Shown here in pieces: positions 27,022 to 41,389 of a stretch of 64,000 nt of DNA. The stretch is from assembly GCF_051401765.1 (NCBI RefSeq), contig NW_027480423.1:6510001-6574000 (forward strand). The letters are read 5' to 3'. Position 1 is the first letter of the stretch. Each line of letters begins with the position of its first letter. Origin of the DNA: Calliopsis andreniformis. Lineage: Eukaryota > Arthropoda > Insecta > Hymenoptera > Andrenidae. The notes under the pieces were generated by a model, which was not told the DNA's origin, did no database searches, and saw only the letters and a list, made by a program, of their open reading frames with translations. The position numbers and the translations under genes were made by a program.

Positions 27022-27835
27022 GACCATTACTTTCGCAATGTTTGCAATTATTCATTTTATACGATGGAAAAACTGTTGTATTTATATTGTATTTTATGCT
27101 TCTGGCGTTGACTTCTTATGCCACAACTATCCCATCTGGTGGAACAACGCCCTAGGGTGAAGCCTAGGTTGACCGGAACGTAGAAATGGATATAACTTTC
27201 ACACCGGTAGCAATTATTCGTTTTATACGATGCAAAAACAGTTCTATTTATTTTGTATTTTATGCTTCGGCCGTTGACTTCTAAGGCCCAAACTATTCGA
27301 TCTGTTCTAGCAACGCCCTAGGGTGAAGCCTAGGTTACCCGGAACGTAGAAATGACCAGTACTTTCACACTGTTCGAAGTGACTCCTGTTATACGATGGA
27401 AAAACTGTTGCATCTTTATTCAATTTTATGCTTCTGGCGTTGACTTCTAAGGCCCTAACTATTCTATCTGGTGTATCAACGACCTAGAGTGAAGCCTAGG
27501 TTGCTCGGAATGTAAAAATGACCATAACATTCACACTGGTTGAAATTATTCGTTCTTTACGGTGGAAAAACTGTTATATTTAAATTGTATTTTATGCTTC
27601 TGGCGTTGATTTCTTAGGCCCTAACTATTCAATCTGGTGGAACGACACCCTAGAGTGAGGCCTAGGTTGCCCGGAAAGTAGAAATGACCATCACTTTCAT
27701 ACTGGTTGCAATTACTCGTTTTATATGATGGAAAAACTGTTGTATTTATATTGTATTTTATGCTTCTGGCGTTGACTTCTTAGGCCCTAACAATTCGATC
27801 TGGTGGAACAACGACCTAGAGTGAAGCCTAGGTTG
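27022..27835 (+). repeat. block G, copy 1 (814 bp)
   Basis: It is repeated at 28351-29164, offset 1329 bp (8 monomers, plus one base inserted in ATACGAATGG near 28226). Shared markers are CTTATGCCACAACTATCCC, CGATGCAAAAACAGTTC, and GGAACGACACC. Confidence 0.82.
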
Positions 27836-28350
27836 CCCGGAAAGTAGAAATGACCATCACTTTCATACTGGTTGCAATTACTCGTTTTATATGATGGAAA
27901 GACTGTTCTATTAATTTTGTATTTTATGCTTCTGGCGTTGACTTCAAAGGCACAAACTATTCGATCTGGTGGAGCAATGCCCTAGTGTGAAGCCTAGGTT
28001 GCCCGGAACGTAGAAATGACCATCACTTTCAAACTGGTTGCAATTATTCCTGTTATATGATGGAAAAACTGTTGTATTTTTATTGCATTTTATGCTTCGG
28101 GCGTTGACTTCTAAGGCCCTATCTATTCAATCTGTTGGGTCAACGCCCTAGAGTGAAGCCTAGGTTGCTCGGAATGTAGAAATGACCATAACATTAACAC
28201 TGGTTGAAATTATTCGTTTCATACGAATGGAAAAGCTTTTGCACACTTATTGTATTTTATGCTTCTGTCGTTGACGTCTAAGGCCGTAGCTATTAGATGT
28301 GGTGGAGCAACGCACTAGAGTGACGCCTAGGTTGCCTGGAACGTAGAAAT

Positions 28351-29164
28351 GACCATTACTTTCGCAATGTTTGCAATTATTCATTTTATACGATGGAAAA
28401 ACTGTTGTACTTATATTGTATTTTATGCTTCTGGCGTTGACTTCTTATGCCACAACTATCCCATCTGGTGGAACAACGCCCTAGGGTGAAGCCTAGGTTG
28501 ACCGGAACGTAGAAATGGAAATAACTTTCACACCGGTAGCAATTATTCGTTTTATACGATGCAAAAACAGTTCTATTTATTTTGTATTTTATGCTTCGGC
28601 CGTTGACTTCTAAGGCCCAAACTATTCGATCTGTTCTAGCAACGCCCTAGGGTGAAGCCTAGGTTACCCGGAACGTAGAAATGACCAGTACTTTCACACT
28701 GTTCGCAGTGACTCCTGTTATACGATGGAAAAACTGTTGCATCTTTATTCAATTTTATGCTTCTGGCGTTGACTTCTAAGGCCCTAACTATTCTATCTGG
28801 TGTATCAACGACCTAGAGTGAAGCCTAGGTTGCTCGGAATGTAAAAATGACCATAACATTCACACTGGTTGAAATTATTCGTTTTATACGGTGGAAAAAC
28901 TGTTATATTTAAATTGTATTTTATGCTTCTGGCGTTGATTTCTTAGGCCCTAACTATTCAATCTGGTGGAACGACACCCTAGAGTGAGGCCTAGGTTGCC
29001 CGGAAAGTAGAAATGACCATCACTTTCATACTGGTTGCAATTACTCGTTTTATATGATGGAAAAACTGTTGTATTTATATTGTATTTTATGCTTCTGGCG
29101 TTGACTTCTTAGGCCCTAACAATTCGATCTGGTGGAACAACGACCTAGAGTGAAGCCTAGGTTG
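28351..29164 (+). repeat. block G, copy 2 (814 bp)
   Basis: This copy of 27022-27835 ends where GGTTGCCTGGAACGTAC replaces GGTTGCCCGGAAAGTAG. Confidence 0.82.
28877..28893 (+). other. CENP-B-box-like motif, 8 of 9 essential bases
   Basis: ATTCGTTTTATACGGTG lies in block G copy 2. The block G copy 1 equivalent at 27548 also has CGGTG but has lost the central A (TTCTTTACGGTG), so the two copies differ here. Confidence 0.42.
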
Positions 29165-32100
29165 CCTGGAACGTACAAATGACCATCACTTTCACACTGG
29201 TTGCTATTATTCGTTCTATACGATGGAAAAACTGTTATATTTATGTTGTATCTTATGCTTCTGGCGTTGACTTCCTAGGCCCTAACAATTCGATCTGGTG
29301 GAACAACGCCCTAGAGTAAAGCCTAGGTTGCCTGGAACGTACAAATGACCATCACTTTCACACGGGTTGCAATTATTCCTGTTATAGGATGGAAAGACTG
29401 TTGTATTTTTATTGTATTTTATGTTTCAGGCGTTGACTTCTGAGGCCCTAACTATTCAATCTGTTCGTGCAACGCCCTACGGTGTAGCCTAGGTTGCCCG
29501 GAAAGTAGAAATGACCATCACTTTCATACTGGTTGCAATTACTCGTATTATATGATGGAAAAACTGTTGTATTTATATTGTATTTTATGCTTCTGGCGTT
29601 CACTTCTTAGGCCCTAACTATTCGATCTGGTGGAACAACGCCCTAGGGTGAATCCTAGGTTGCCCGGAACGTAGAAATGACCATAACTTTTACACTGGTA
29701 GCAATTATTCGTTTTATACGATGGAAAAACTGTTCTATTTATTTTGTATTTTATGCTTCGGGCGTTCACTTCTTAGGCCCTAACTAGTCGATCTGGTGGA
29801 ACAACGCCCTGGGGTGAAGCCTAGGTTGGCGGGAACGTAGAAATGACCATATCTTTCACACTGGTTGCTATTATTCGTTTTATACGATGGAAAAACTGTT
29901 TCATTTATATTGCATTTTATGCTTCGGGCGTAGACTTCTATGGCCCTACCTATTCGATCTGGTGGAGCAACACCCTACAGTGAAGCCTAGGTTGCCCGGA
30001 ACGTAGATATGACCATAACCTTCACACAGGTTGCAATTATTCGTTTTCTACGATGGAAAAGCTGTTGTATTTAAATTGTATTTTATGATTCCGGTGTTGA
30101 CTTCTTAGACCCTAACTCTTCGATCTGGTGGAGCAACGCCTCAGAGTTAAGTCTAGGATGCCCGAAACGTCGAAATGGTCGTTACTTTCGCACTGGTTGC
30201 AATTAGTCATGCTATACAATGGAAAAATTGTTGTATTTATACTGTATTTTATGCTTCTGGCGTTGTCTTCTAAGGCCCTAACTGTTGGACCTGGTGGAGC
30301 AACGCCCTAGAGTGAAGCTTAGGTTGCCCGGAACGTAGAAATGACCATAACTTTCACACTGATTGCTATTAATCGATCTATACGATGGAAAAACTGTTAT
30401 ATTTATATTGTATCCTATGCTTCTGGCGTTGACTTCTTAGGCCCTAACAATTCGATCTGGTGGAACAACGCTCTAGAGTGAAGCCTAGGTTGCCTGGAAC
30501 GTACAAATGACCATCACTTTCACACGGATTGCAATTGTTCCTGTTATAGGATGGAAAGACTGATGTATTTTTATTGTATTTTATGCTTCTGGCGTTGACT
30601 TATTAGGCCCTAACTTTTCGATCTGGTGGAACAACGCCCTAGAGTGAAGCCTAGGTTGCCCGGAACGTAGAAATGACCATAACATTCACACAGGTTGCAA
30701 TTATTCATGCTATACGTTGGAAAAACTGTTGCATTTTTATTTTAATTTATGCTTCTAGCGTTGACTTCAAAGGCCGTAGCTATTCGATGTGGTGGAGCAA
30801 CGCCCTAGAGTGAAGCCTAGGTTGTCCGGAACGTAGGAATGACCATTACTTTCACACTGTTTGCTATTATTCATTTTATACGATGGAAAAGGTGTTGTAT
30901 TTAGATTGTATTTTATGCTTCTAGCGTTGACTGCTAAGGTCGTAGCTATTAGATGTGGTGGAGTAACGCCCTAGAGTGACGCCTACGTTGCCTGGAACGT
31001 AGAAATGACCATTACTTTCACAATGTTTCCAATTATTCATTTTATACGATGGAAAAACTGTTGTACTTATATTGTATTATATTCTTATGGCGTTGAATTC
31101 TAAGTCCCTAGCTATGCGATCTGGTGGAGCAACGCCCTAGAGTGAAACCTAGGTTGCCCGGAAAGTAGAAATGACCATACCTTTCATACTGGTTGCAACT
31201 ATTTGTTTTATACGATGGAAAAGCTGTTGTATTTAAACCGTATTTTATGCTTCTGGCGTTGACTTCTTATGCCCTACCTATTCCATCTGGTGGAACAACG
31301 CCCTAGGTAGAAGCCTGGGTTGCCCGGAACGTAGAAATGACCATTACATTCACACCCGTAGCAATTATTCGTTTTATACGATGGAAAAACTGTTCTACTT
31401 ATTTTGTATTTTATGCTGCGGGCGTTGACTTCTAAGGCCCTAACTATTCAATCTGTTGGAGCAACGCCCTAGGGTGAAGCCTAGGTTGCCCGGAAAGTAG
31501 AAATAACCACAACTTTCATACTTGTTGCAATTATTCGTTTTATACGATGGAAAAACTGTTATTTTTATATTGTATTTTAGGCTTCTGGCGTTGCCTTCTT
31601 AGGCCCTAACTATTCGATCTGGTGGTACAACGCCCTAGAGTGAAGCCTAGGTCGCCCGGAACGTAGAAATGACCATCACTTTCACACTGGTAGCAATTAT
31701 TCGTTTAATACAATGGAAAAACTGTTCTATTTATTTTGTATTTTATGCTTCCGGCGTTGACTTCTAAGGCCCTAACTATTCGATCTGGTGGAGCAACGCC
31801 CTAGAGTGAAGCCCAGGTTGCCCGGAACGTAGAAATGAACATAACTTTCACACTGGTGGCAATTATTCGTTTTATACAATGGAAAAGCTGTTCTATTTAT
31901 TTTGTATTTTATGCTTCTGAAGGTGCCTTCTTAGGCCCTAAGTGTTCGATCTGGTGGAGCAACGCACTAGAGTGAAGCCTAGGTTGCCCGGAACGTAGAA
32001 ATGATCATCACTTTCAAACTGGTTGCAATTAATCCTTTTATACGATGGAAAAACTGTTGTATTTATATTGCATTTTATGCTTCGGGCGTAGACTTCTATG

Positions 32101-32239
32101 GCCCTACCTATTCGATCTGGTGGAGCAACACTCTACAGTGAAGCCTAGGTTGCCCGGAACGTAGAAATACCCATTACTTTCACACTGGTTGCAATTATTA
32201 GTTTTATACGATGGAAAAACTGTTCTATTTATTTTGTAT

Positions 32240-33190
32240 TTTATGCTTCGGGCGTTGACTTCTAAGGCCCTAACTATTCAATCTGTTGGATCAACGCCCT
32301 AGGGTGAAGCCTAGGTTGCCCGGAAAGTAGAAATGACCATACCTTTCATACTGGTTGCAATTATTTGTTTTATACGACGGAAAAGCTGTTGCATTTATAC
32401 CGTATTTTATGCTTCTGGCGTTGACTTTTTATGCCCTAACTATTCCATCTGGTGGAACAACGCCCTAGGGTGAAGCCTGTGTTTCCCGGAACGTAGAAAT
32501 GACCATAACTTTCAAACTGGTTGCAATTATTCCTGTTATATGATGGAAAAACTGTTGTATTTTTATTGCATTTTATGCTTCGGGCGTTGACTTCTAAGGC
32601 CCTATCTATTCAATCTGTTGGGTCAACGCCCTAGAGTGAAGCCTAGGTTGCTCGGAATGTAGAAATGACCACAACTTTCATACTTGTTGCAATTATTCGT
32701 TTTATACGATGGAAAAACTGTTATATTTATATTGTATTTTATGCTTCGGGCGTTGACTTCTTAAGCCCTAACTATTCGATCTGGCGGAACGAAGCCCTAG
32801 AGTGAAGCCTAGGTTGCCCAGAACGTAGAAATGACCATCACTTTCACACTGGTTGCAATTATTCCTATTATACGATGGAAAAGCTCTTGTATATTTATTG
32901 CATTTTATGCTTCGGGCGTTGACTTCCATGGCCCTACCTATTCGATTTGGTGGAGCAACACACTACAGTGAAGCCTAGGTTGTCAGAAACGTAGAAATGA
33001 ACATAACTTTCACACTGGTAGCAATTACTCGTTTTATACAATGGAAAAACTGTTCTATTTATTTTGTATTTTATGCTTCGGGCGTTGACTTCTAAGGCCC
33101 TAACTATTCGAACTGGTGGAGCAACGCCCTAGAGTGAAGCCTAGGTTGCCCGGAACGTAGAAATGACCAGAACTTTCACACCGGTAGCAA
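32240..33190 (+). repeat. block H, copy 1
   Basis: It is collinear with 36389-37339 at an offset of 4149 bp (25 monomers), for example CTTAAGCCCTAAC with GGCGGAACGAAGCCC. One monomer in the middle (about 32500-32660) differs between the copies, suggesting a local swap. Confidence 0.7.
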
Positions 33191-33639
33191 TTATTCGTTT
33201 TATACGATGGTAAAACTGTTGTATTTATATTGCATTTTATGCTTCGGGCGTTGACTTGTAAGGCCCTAACTATTCAATCTGTTGGAGCAACGCCCTAGGG
33301 TGAAGCCTAGGTTGCCAGGAACTTAGAAGTGACCATAACTTTCACACTGGTTGCAATTATTCCTGTTATACGATGGAAAACTCTTGTATATTTATTGTAT
33401 TTTATGCTTCGGGCGTTGACTTCCATGGCCCTACCTGTTCGATTTGGTGGAGCAACACCCTACAGTGAAGCCTAGGTTGTCAGAAACGTAGAAATGAACA
33501 TAACTTTCACACTGGTAGCAATTATTCGTTTTATACAATGGAAAAACTGTTCTATTTATTTTGTATTTTATGCTTCGGGCGTTGACTTCTAAGGCCCTAA
33601 CTATTCGATCTGGTGGAGCAACGCCCTAGAGTGAAGCCT

Positions 33640-35580
33640 AGGTTGCCCGGAACGTAGAAATGACCAGAACTTTCACACTGGTTGCTATTATTCGTTTTAT
33701 ACGATGGAAAAACTGTTATATTCATATTGTATTTTATGCTTCTGGCGTTGACTTCCATGGCCCTACCTATTCGATTTGGTGGAGCAACACCCTACAGTGA
33801 AGCCTAGGTTGTCAGAAACGTCGAAATGACCATTACTTTCACACTGTTTGCTATTATTCATTATATACGATGGAAAAGGTGTTGTATTTATATTGTATTT
33901 TATGCTTCTAGCGTTGACTGCTAAGGCCGTAGCTACTAGATGTGGCGGAGTAACGCCCTAGAGTGACGCCCACGTTGCCTGGAACGTAGAAATGACCATT
34001 ACTTTCACAATGTTTCCAATTATTCATTTTATACGATGGAAAAACTGTTGTACTTATATTGTATTTTATTCTTATGGCGTTGAATTCTAAGTCCCTAGCT
34101 ATGCGATCTGGTGGAGCAAGGCCCTAGAGTGAAACCTAGGTTGCCCGGAACGTAGAAATTACCATAACTTTCACACTGGCAGGAATTTTTCGTTTTATAC
34201 GATGGAACAACTGTTCTATTTATTTTGTATTTCATGCTTCGGGCGTTGACTTCTAAGGCCCTAACTATTCAATCTGTTGTAACAACGCCCTATGGTGAAG
34301 CCTAGGTTGCCCAGAAAGTAGAAATGACTGTAACTTTCATACTGGTTGCAATTATTCGTTTTTTACGATGGAAAAACTGTTGTATTTATATTGTATTTTA
34401 TGCTTCTGGCGCTGACTTCTGGGGCACTAACTATTCGATCTGGTGGAGCAGCGCCCTAGGGTGAAGCCTAGGTTGCCGGGAACGTAGAAATGACCATTAC
34501 TTTTACACTGGTTTCAATTATTCGTTCTATACGATGGAAAAACTGTTGCATCTTTATTGTATTTTATGCTTCGGGCGTTGACTTCTAAGGCCCTAACTGT
34601 TCCATCTGGTGGAGCAACGCCCTAAAGTGAAACCTAGGTTGCCCGGAACAATGATATGCCATTACTTTCACACTGGTTGCAATAATTCCTGATAAACGAT
34701 GGAAAAACTGTTGCATCTTTATTGTATTTTGTGCTTCTGGCGTTGACTTCTAAGGACCTAACTATTCGATCTGGTGGAGCAACGCCCTAGAGTGAAGTCT
34801 AGGTTGCCCGGAAAGTAGAAATGACCATAACTTTCACACTGGTTGCAATTATTCGTTTTATACGATGGAAAAGCTGTTGCATTTGTACCGTATTTTATGC
34901 TTCTGGCGTTGACTTCCTATGCCGTAACTATTCGATCTGGTGGAACAACAACCAAGGGTGATGCCTAGGTTGCCCGGAACGTAGAAATGACCATAACTTT
35001 CACACCGGTAGCAATTATTCGTTTTATACGATGGAAAAACTGTTGTATTTATATTGCATTTTATGCTTCGGGCGTGGACTTGTAAGGCCCTAACTATTCA
35101 ATCTGTTGGAGCAACGCCCTAGGGTGAAGCCTAGGTTGCCCGGTACTTAGAAATGACCAAAACTTTCACACTGGTTGCTATTATTCGTTTTATACGATGG
35201 AAAATCTGTTATATTTATATTGCATTTTATGTTTCTGGCGGTGCATTCTTAGGCCCTAAGTGTTCGATCTGGTGGAGCAACGCCCTAGAGTGAAGCCTAG
35301 TTTGCCCGGAACGTAGAAATGATCATCACTTTCAATCTGATTGCAATTAATCCTTTTATACGATGGAAAAACTGTTGTATTTATATTGCATTTTATGCTT
35401 CGGGCGTAGACTTCTATGGCCCTACCTATTCGATCTGGTGGAGCAACAACGTACAGTGAAGCCTAGGTTGCCCGGAACGTAGATATGACCATAAGCTTCA
35501 CACAGGTTGCAATTATTCGTTTTCTACGATGGAAAAGCTGATGTATTTATATTGTATTTTATGCTTCCGGTGTTGACTTC
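33640..35580 (+). repeat. block I, copy 1 (about 1.94 kb)
   Basis: It repeats at 39449-41389 with a constant offset of 5809 bp (35 monomers): GTTGACTTCCATGG at 33747 and 39556, GGAACAATGATATGCC at 34645 and 40454. About 11.7 monomers are collinear with no indel between the copies. Confidence 0.85.
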
Positions 35581-36388
35581 TAAGGCCCTAACTATTCAAT
35601 CTGTTGGAGCAACGCCCTAGGGTGAAGCCCAGGTTGCCCGGAAAGTAGAAATGACCATAACTATCACACTGGTGGGAATTATTCGTTTTATACGATGGAA
35701 AAACTGTTCTATTTATTTTGTATTTTATTCTTCGGGCGTTGACTTCTAAGGCCCTAACTATTCAATCTGTTGGAGCAACGCCCTAGGGTGAAGCCTAGGT
35801 TGACCGGAAAGTAGAAATAACCACAACTTTCATACTTGTTGCAATTATTCGTTTTATACGATGGAAAAACTGTTATATTTATATTGTATTTTATGCTTAT
35901 GGCGTTGTCTTCTTAGGCCCTAACTATTCCATCTGGTGGAACGACGCCCCAGAGTGAAGCCTAGGTTGCGCAGAACGTAGAAATGACCATCACTTTCACA
36001 CTGGTTGCAATTATTCCTGTTATACGATGGAAAAACTCTTGTATATTTATTGTATTTTATGCTTCGGGCGTTGACTTCCATGGCCCTACCTATTCGATTT
36101 GGTGGAGCAACACCCTACAGTGAAGCCTAGGTTGTCAGAAACGTAGAAATGAACATAACTTTCACACTGGTAGCAATTATTCGTTTTATACAATGGAAAA
36201 ACTGTTCTATTTATTTTGTATTTTATGCTTCGGGCGTTGACTTCTAAGGCCCTAACTATTCGATCTGGTGGAGCAACGCCCTAGAGTGAAGCCTAGGTTG
36301 CCAGGAACGTAGAAATGACCAGAACTTTCACACTGGTTGCTATTATTCGTTTTATACGATGGAAAAACTGTTCCATTTATTTTGTATT

Positions 36389-37339
36389 TTATGCTTCTGG
36401 CGTTGACTTCTAAGGCCCTAACTATTCAATCTATTGGATCAACGCCCTAGGGTGAAGCCTTGGTTGCCCGGAAAGTAGAAATGACCATACCTTTCATACT
36501 GGTTGCAATTATTTGTTTTATACGACAGAAAAGCTGTTGCATTTATACCGTATTTTATGCTTCTGGCGTTGACTTCTTATGCCCTAACTATTCCATCTGG
36601 TGGAACAACGCCCTAGGGTGAAGCCTGTGTTTCCCGGAACGTAGAAATGACCATAACTTTCACACCGGTAGCAATTATTCGTTTTATACGATGGAAAAAC
36701 TGATCCATTTATTTTGTATGTTATGCTTCGGGCGTTGACTTCTAAGGCCCTAACTATTGAATCTGTTGGAGCAACGCCCTAGGGTGAAGCCAAGGTTGCC
36801 CGGAAAGTAGAAATAACCACAACTTACATACTTGTTGCAATTATTCGTTTTATACGATGGAAAAACTGTTATATTTATATTGTATTTTATGCTTCGGGCG
36901 TTGACTTCTTAAGCCCTAACTATTCGATCTGGCGGAACGAAGCCCTAGAGTGAAGCCTAGGTTGCCCAGAACGTAGAAATGACCATCACTTTCACACTGG
37001 TTGCAATTATTCCTGTTATACGATGGAAAAACTCTTGTATATTTATTGTATTTTATGCTTCGGGCGTTGACTTCCATGGCCCTACCTATTTGATTTGGTG
37101 GAGCAACACACTACAGTGAAGCCTAGGTTGTCAGAAACGTAGAAATGAACATAACTTTCACACTGGTAGCAATTACTCGTTTTATACAATGGAAAAACTG
37201 TTCTATTTATTTTGTATTTTATGCTTCGGGCGTTGACTTGTAAGGCCCTAACTATTCGAACTGGTGGAGCAACGCCCTAGAGTGAAGCCTAGGTTGCCCG
37301 GAACGTAGAAATGACCAGAACTTTCACACTGGTTGCTAT
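36389..37339 (+). repeat. block H, copy 2
   Basis: This copy of 32240-33190 has the CACCGGTAGCAATT / CTGATCCATTTATTTTG monomer in the position where copy 1 has a TTATATGATGG monomer. Confidence 0.7.
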
Positions 37340-37867
37340 TATTCGTTTTATACGATGGAAAAACTGTTATATTCATATTGTATTTTATGCTTCTGGCGTT
37401 GACTTCTATGGCCCTAACTATTCAATCTGTTGGAGCAACGCCCTAGGGTGAAGCCTAGGTTGCCCGGAACGTAGAAATGATCATCACTTTCAAACTGGTT
37501 GCAATTAATCCTTTTATACGATGGAAAAACTGTTGTATTTATATTGCATTTTATGCTTCTGGCGCAGTCTTCTATGGCCCTACCTATTCGATCTGGTGGA
37601 GCAACACCCTACAGTGAAGCCTAGGTTGCCCGGAACGTAGATATGACCATAACCTTCACACCGGTTGCAATTATTCGTTTTCTACGATGGAAAAGCTGTT
37701 GTATTTAAATTGTATTTTATGCTTCCGGTGTTGACTTCTTAGACCCTAACTCTTCGACCTGGTGGAGCAACGCCTCAGAGTTAAGTCTAGAATGCCCGAA
37801 ACGTCGAAATGACCGTTACTTTCGCACTGGTTGCAATTAGTCATGCTATACAATGGAAAGATTGTTG

Positions 37868-39465
37868 TATTTAAATTGTATTTTATGCTTCCGGTGTTGA
37901 CTTCTTAGACCCTAACTCTTCGACCTGGTGGAGCAACGCCTCAGAGTGAAGCCTAGGTTGCCCGGAACGTAGAAATACCCATTACTTTCACACTGGTTGC
38001 AATTATTAGTTTTATACGATGGAAAAACTGTTCTATTTATTTTGTATTTTATGCTTCGGGCGTTGACTTCTAAGGCCCTAACTATTCAAACTGTTGGATC
38101 AACGCCCTAGGGTGAAGCCTAGGTTGCCCGGAAAGTAGAAATGACCATACCTTTCATACTGGTTGCAATTATTTGTTTTATACGACGGAAAAGCTGTTGC
38201 ATTTATACCGTATTTTATGCTTCTGGCGTTGACATCTTATGCCCTAACTATTCCATCTGGTGGAACAACGCGCTAGGGTGAAGCCTGTGTTTCCCGGAAC
38301 GTAGAAATGACCATAACATTCACACCGGTAGCAATTATTCGTTTTATACGATGGAAAAACTGTTCTATTTATTTTGTATGTTATGCTTCGGGCGTTGACT
38401 TCTAAGGCCCTAACTATTCAATCTGTTGGAGCAACGCCCTAGGGTGATGCCTAGGTTGCCCGGAAAGTAGAAATAACCACAACTTTCATACTTGTTGCAA
38501 TTATTCGATTTATACGATGGAAAAACTGTTATATTTATATTGTATTTTATGCTTCGGGCGTTGACTTCTTAGGCCCTAACTATTCGATCTGGCGGAACGA
38601 AGCCCTAGAGTGAAGCCTAGGTTGCCCAGAACGTAGAAATGACCATCACTTTCACACTGGTTGCAATTATTCCTGTTATACGATGGAAAAACCCTTGTAT
38701 ATTTATTGTATTTTATGCTTCGGGCGTTGACTTCCATGGCCCTAACTATTCAATCTGTTGGAGCAACGCCCTAGGGTGAACCCTAGGTTGCCCGGAAAAT
38801 AGAAATAACCACAACTTTCATACTTGTTGCAATTATTCCTGTTATACGATGGAAAAACTCTTGTATTTTTATTGTATTTTATGCTTCGGGCGTTGACTTC
38901 CATGGCCCTACCTATTCGATTTGGTGGAGCAACACACTACAGTGAAGCCTAGTTTGTCAGAAACGTAGAAATGAACATAACTTTCACACTGGTAGCAATT
39001 ACTCGTTTTATACAATGGAAAAACTGTTCTATTTATTTTGTATTTTATGCTTCGGGCGTTGACTTCTAAGGCCCTAACTATTCGATCTGGTGGAGCAACG
39101 CCCTAGAGTGAAGCCTAGGTTGCCCGGAACGTAGAAATGACCAGAACTTTCACACTGGTTGCTATTATTCGTTTTATACGATGGAAAAACTGTTATATTC
39201 ATATTGTATTTTATGCTTCCGGTGTTGACTTCTTAGACCCTAACTCTTCGACCTGGTGGAGCAACGACTCAGAGTTAAGTCTAGGATGCCCGAAACGTCG
39301 AAATGATCGTTACTTTCGCACTGGTTGCAATTAGTCATGCTATACAATGGAAAAATTGTTGTATTTATACTGTATTTTATGCTTCTGGCGTTGACTTCTA
39401 AGGCCGTAGCTTTCCGATGTGGTGGAGCAACGCCCTAGAGTGAAGCCTAGGTTGCCCGGAACGTA
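37868..39465 (+). repeat. block J, copy 1 (about 1.6 kb)
   Basis: It repeats at 42515-44112, offset 4647 bp (28 monomers). The segments 39137-39334 and 43784-43981 encode identical short translations, a reflection of very high DNA identity and not of coding function. Confidence 0.87.
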
Positions 39466-41389
39466 GAAATGACCAGAACTTTCACACTGGTTGCTATAAT
39501 TCGTTTTATACGATGGAAAGACTGTTATATTCATATTGTATTTTATGCTTCTGGCGTTGACTTCCATGGCCCTACCTATTCGATTTGGTGGAGCAACACC
39601 CTACAGTGAAGCCTAGGTTGTCAGAAACGTCGAAATGACCATTACTTTCACACTGTTTGCTATTATTCATTATATACGATGGAAAAGGTGTTGTATTTAT
39701 ATTGTATTTTATGCTTCTAGCGTTGACTGCTAAGGCCGTAGCTACTAGATGTGGCGGAGTAACGCCCTAGAGTGACGCCCACGTTGCCTGGAACGTAGAA
39801 ATGACCATTACTTTCACAATGTTTCCAATTATTCATTTTATACGATGGAAAAACTGTTGTACTTATATTGTATTTTATTCTTATGGCGTTGAATTCTAAG
39901 TCCCTAACTATGCGATCTGGTGGAGCAAGGCCCTAGAGTGAAACCTAGGTTGCCCGGAACGTAGAAATTACCATAACTTTCACACTGGCAGGAATTATTC
40001 GTTTTATACGATGGAACAACTGTTCTATTTATTTTGTATTTCATGCTTCGGGCGTTGACTTCTAAGGCCCTAACTATTCAATCTGTTGTAACAACGCCCT
40101 ATGGTGAAGCCTAGGTTGCCCAGAATGTAGAAATGACTGTAACTTTCATACTGGTTGCAATTATTCGTTTTTTACGATGGAAAAACTGTTGTATTTATAT
40201 TGTATTTTATGCTTCTGGCGCTGACTTCTAGGGCACTAACTGTTCGATCTGGTGGAGCAGCGCCCTAGGGTGAAGCCTAGGTTGCCGGGAACGTAGAAAT
40301 GACCATTACTTTTACACTGGTTTCAATTGTTCGTTCTATACGATGGAAAAACTGTTGCATCTTTATTGTATTTTATGCTTCGGGCGTTGACTTCTAAGGC
40401 CCTATCTATTCCATCTGGTGGAGCAACGCCCTAAAGTGAATCCTAGGTTGCCCGGAACAATGATATGCCATTACTTTCACACTGGTTGCAATAATTCCTG
40501 ATAAACGATGGAAAAACTGTTGCATCTTTATTGTATTTTATGCTTCTGGCGTTGACTTCTAAGGCCCTAAATATTCGATCTGGTGGAGCAACGCCCTAGA
40601 GTGAAGCCTAGGTTGCCCGGAAAGTAGAAATGACCATAACTTTCACACTGGTTGCAATTATTCGTTTTATACGATGGAAAAGCTGTTGCATTTATACCGT
40701 ATTTTATGCTTCTGGTGTTGACTTCCTATGCCCTAACTATTCCATCTGGTGGAACAACAACCAAGGGTGATGCCTAGGTTGCCCGGAACGTAGAAATGAC
40801 CATAACTTTCACACCGGTAGCAATTATTCGTTTTATACGATGGAAAAACTGTTGTATTTATATTGCATTTTATGCTTCGGGCGTTGACTTGTAAGGCCCT
40901 AACTATTCAATCTGTTGGAGCAACGCCCTAGGGTGAAGCCTAGGTTGCCCGGTACTTAGAAATGCCCATAACTTTCACACTGGTTGCTATTATTCGTTTT
41001 ATACGATGGAAAAGCTGTTATATTTATATTGCATTTTATGCTTCTGGCGGTGCCTTCTTAGGCCCTAAGTGTTCGATCTGGTGGAGCAACGCCCTAGAGT
41101 GAAGCCTAGTTTGCCCGGAACGTAGAAATGATCATCACTTTCAAACTGATTGCAATTAATCCTTTTATACGATTGAAAAACTGTTGTATTTATATTGCAT
41201 TTTATGCTTCGGGCGTAGACTTCTATGGCCCTACCTATTCGATCTGGTGGAGCAACAACGTACAGTGAAGCCTAGGTTGCCCGGAACGTAGATATGACCA
41301 TAAGCTTCACACAGGTTGCAATTATTCGTTTTCTACGATGGAAAAGCTGTTGTATTTATATTGTATTTTATGCTTCCGTTGTTGACTTC
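39449..41389 (+). repeat. block I, copy 2 (about 1.94 kb)
   Basis: This copy of 33640-35580 ends in the TTCCG-TTGTTGAC monomer (TTCCGGTGTTGAC in copy 1). Copy 1 then continues with TCTAAGGCCC, copy 2 with TCTTAGACCC. Confidence 0.85.

Larger units (their letters stand above)
6351..29900 (+). repeat. array domain 2
   Basis: About 142 monomers are marked by CTTCTGTCGTTGACGTC with CCGTAGCTATTAGATG, by CTATCTGGTGTATCAACG followed by GGAATGTAAAAATG, by GTTGGGTCAACGCC, and by GTGGAATGACCATTAC (one base short). Most monomers between 9.7 and 23 kb belong to duplicated blocks of 8, 13, 16 or about 26 monomers. No gene or non-satellite sequence is seen. Confidence 0.8.
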
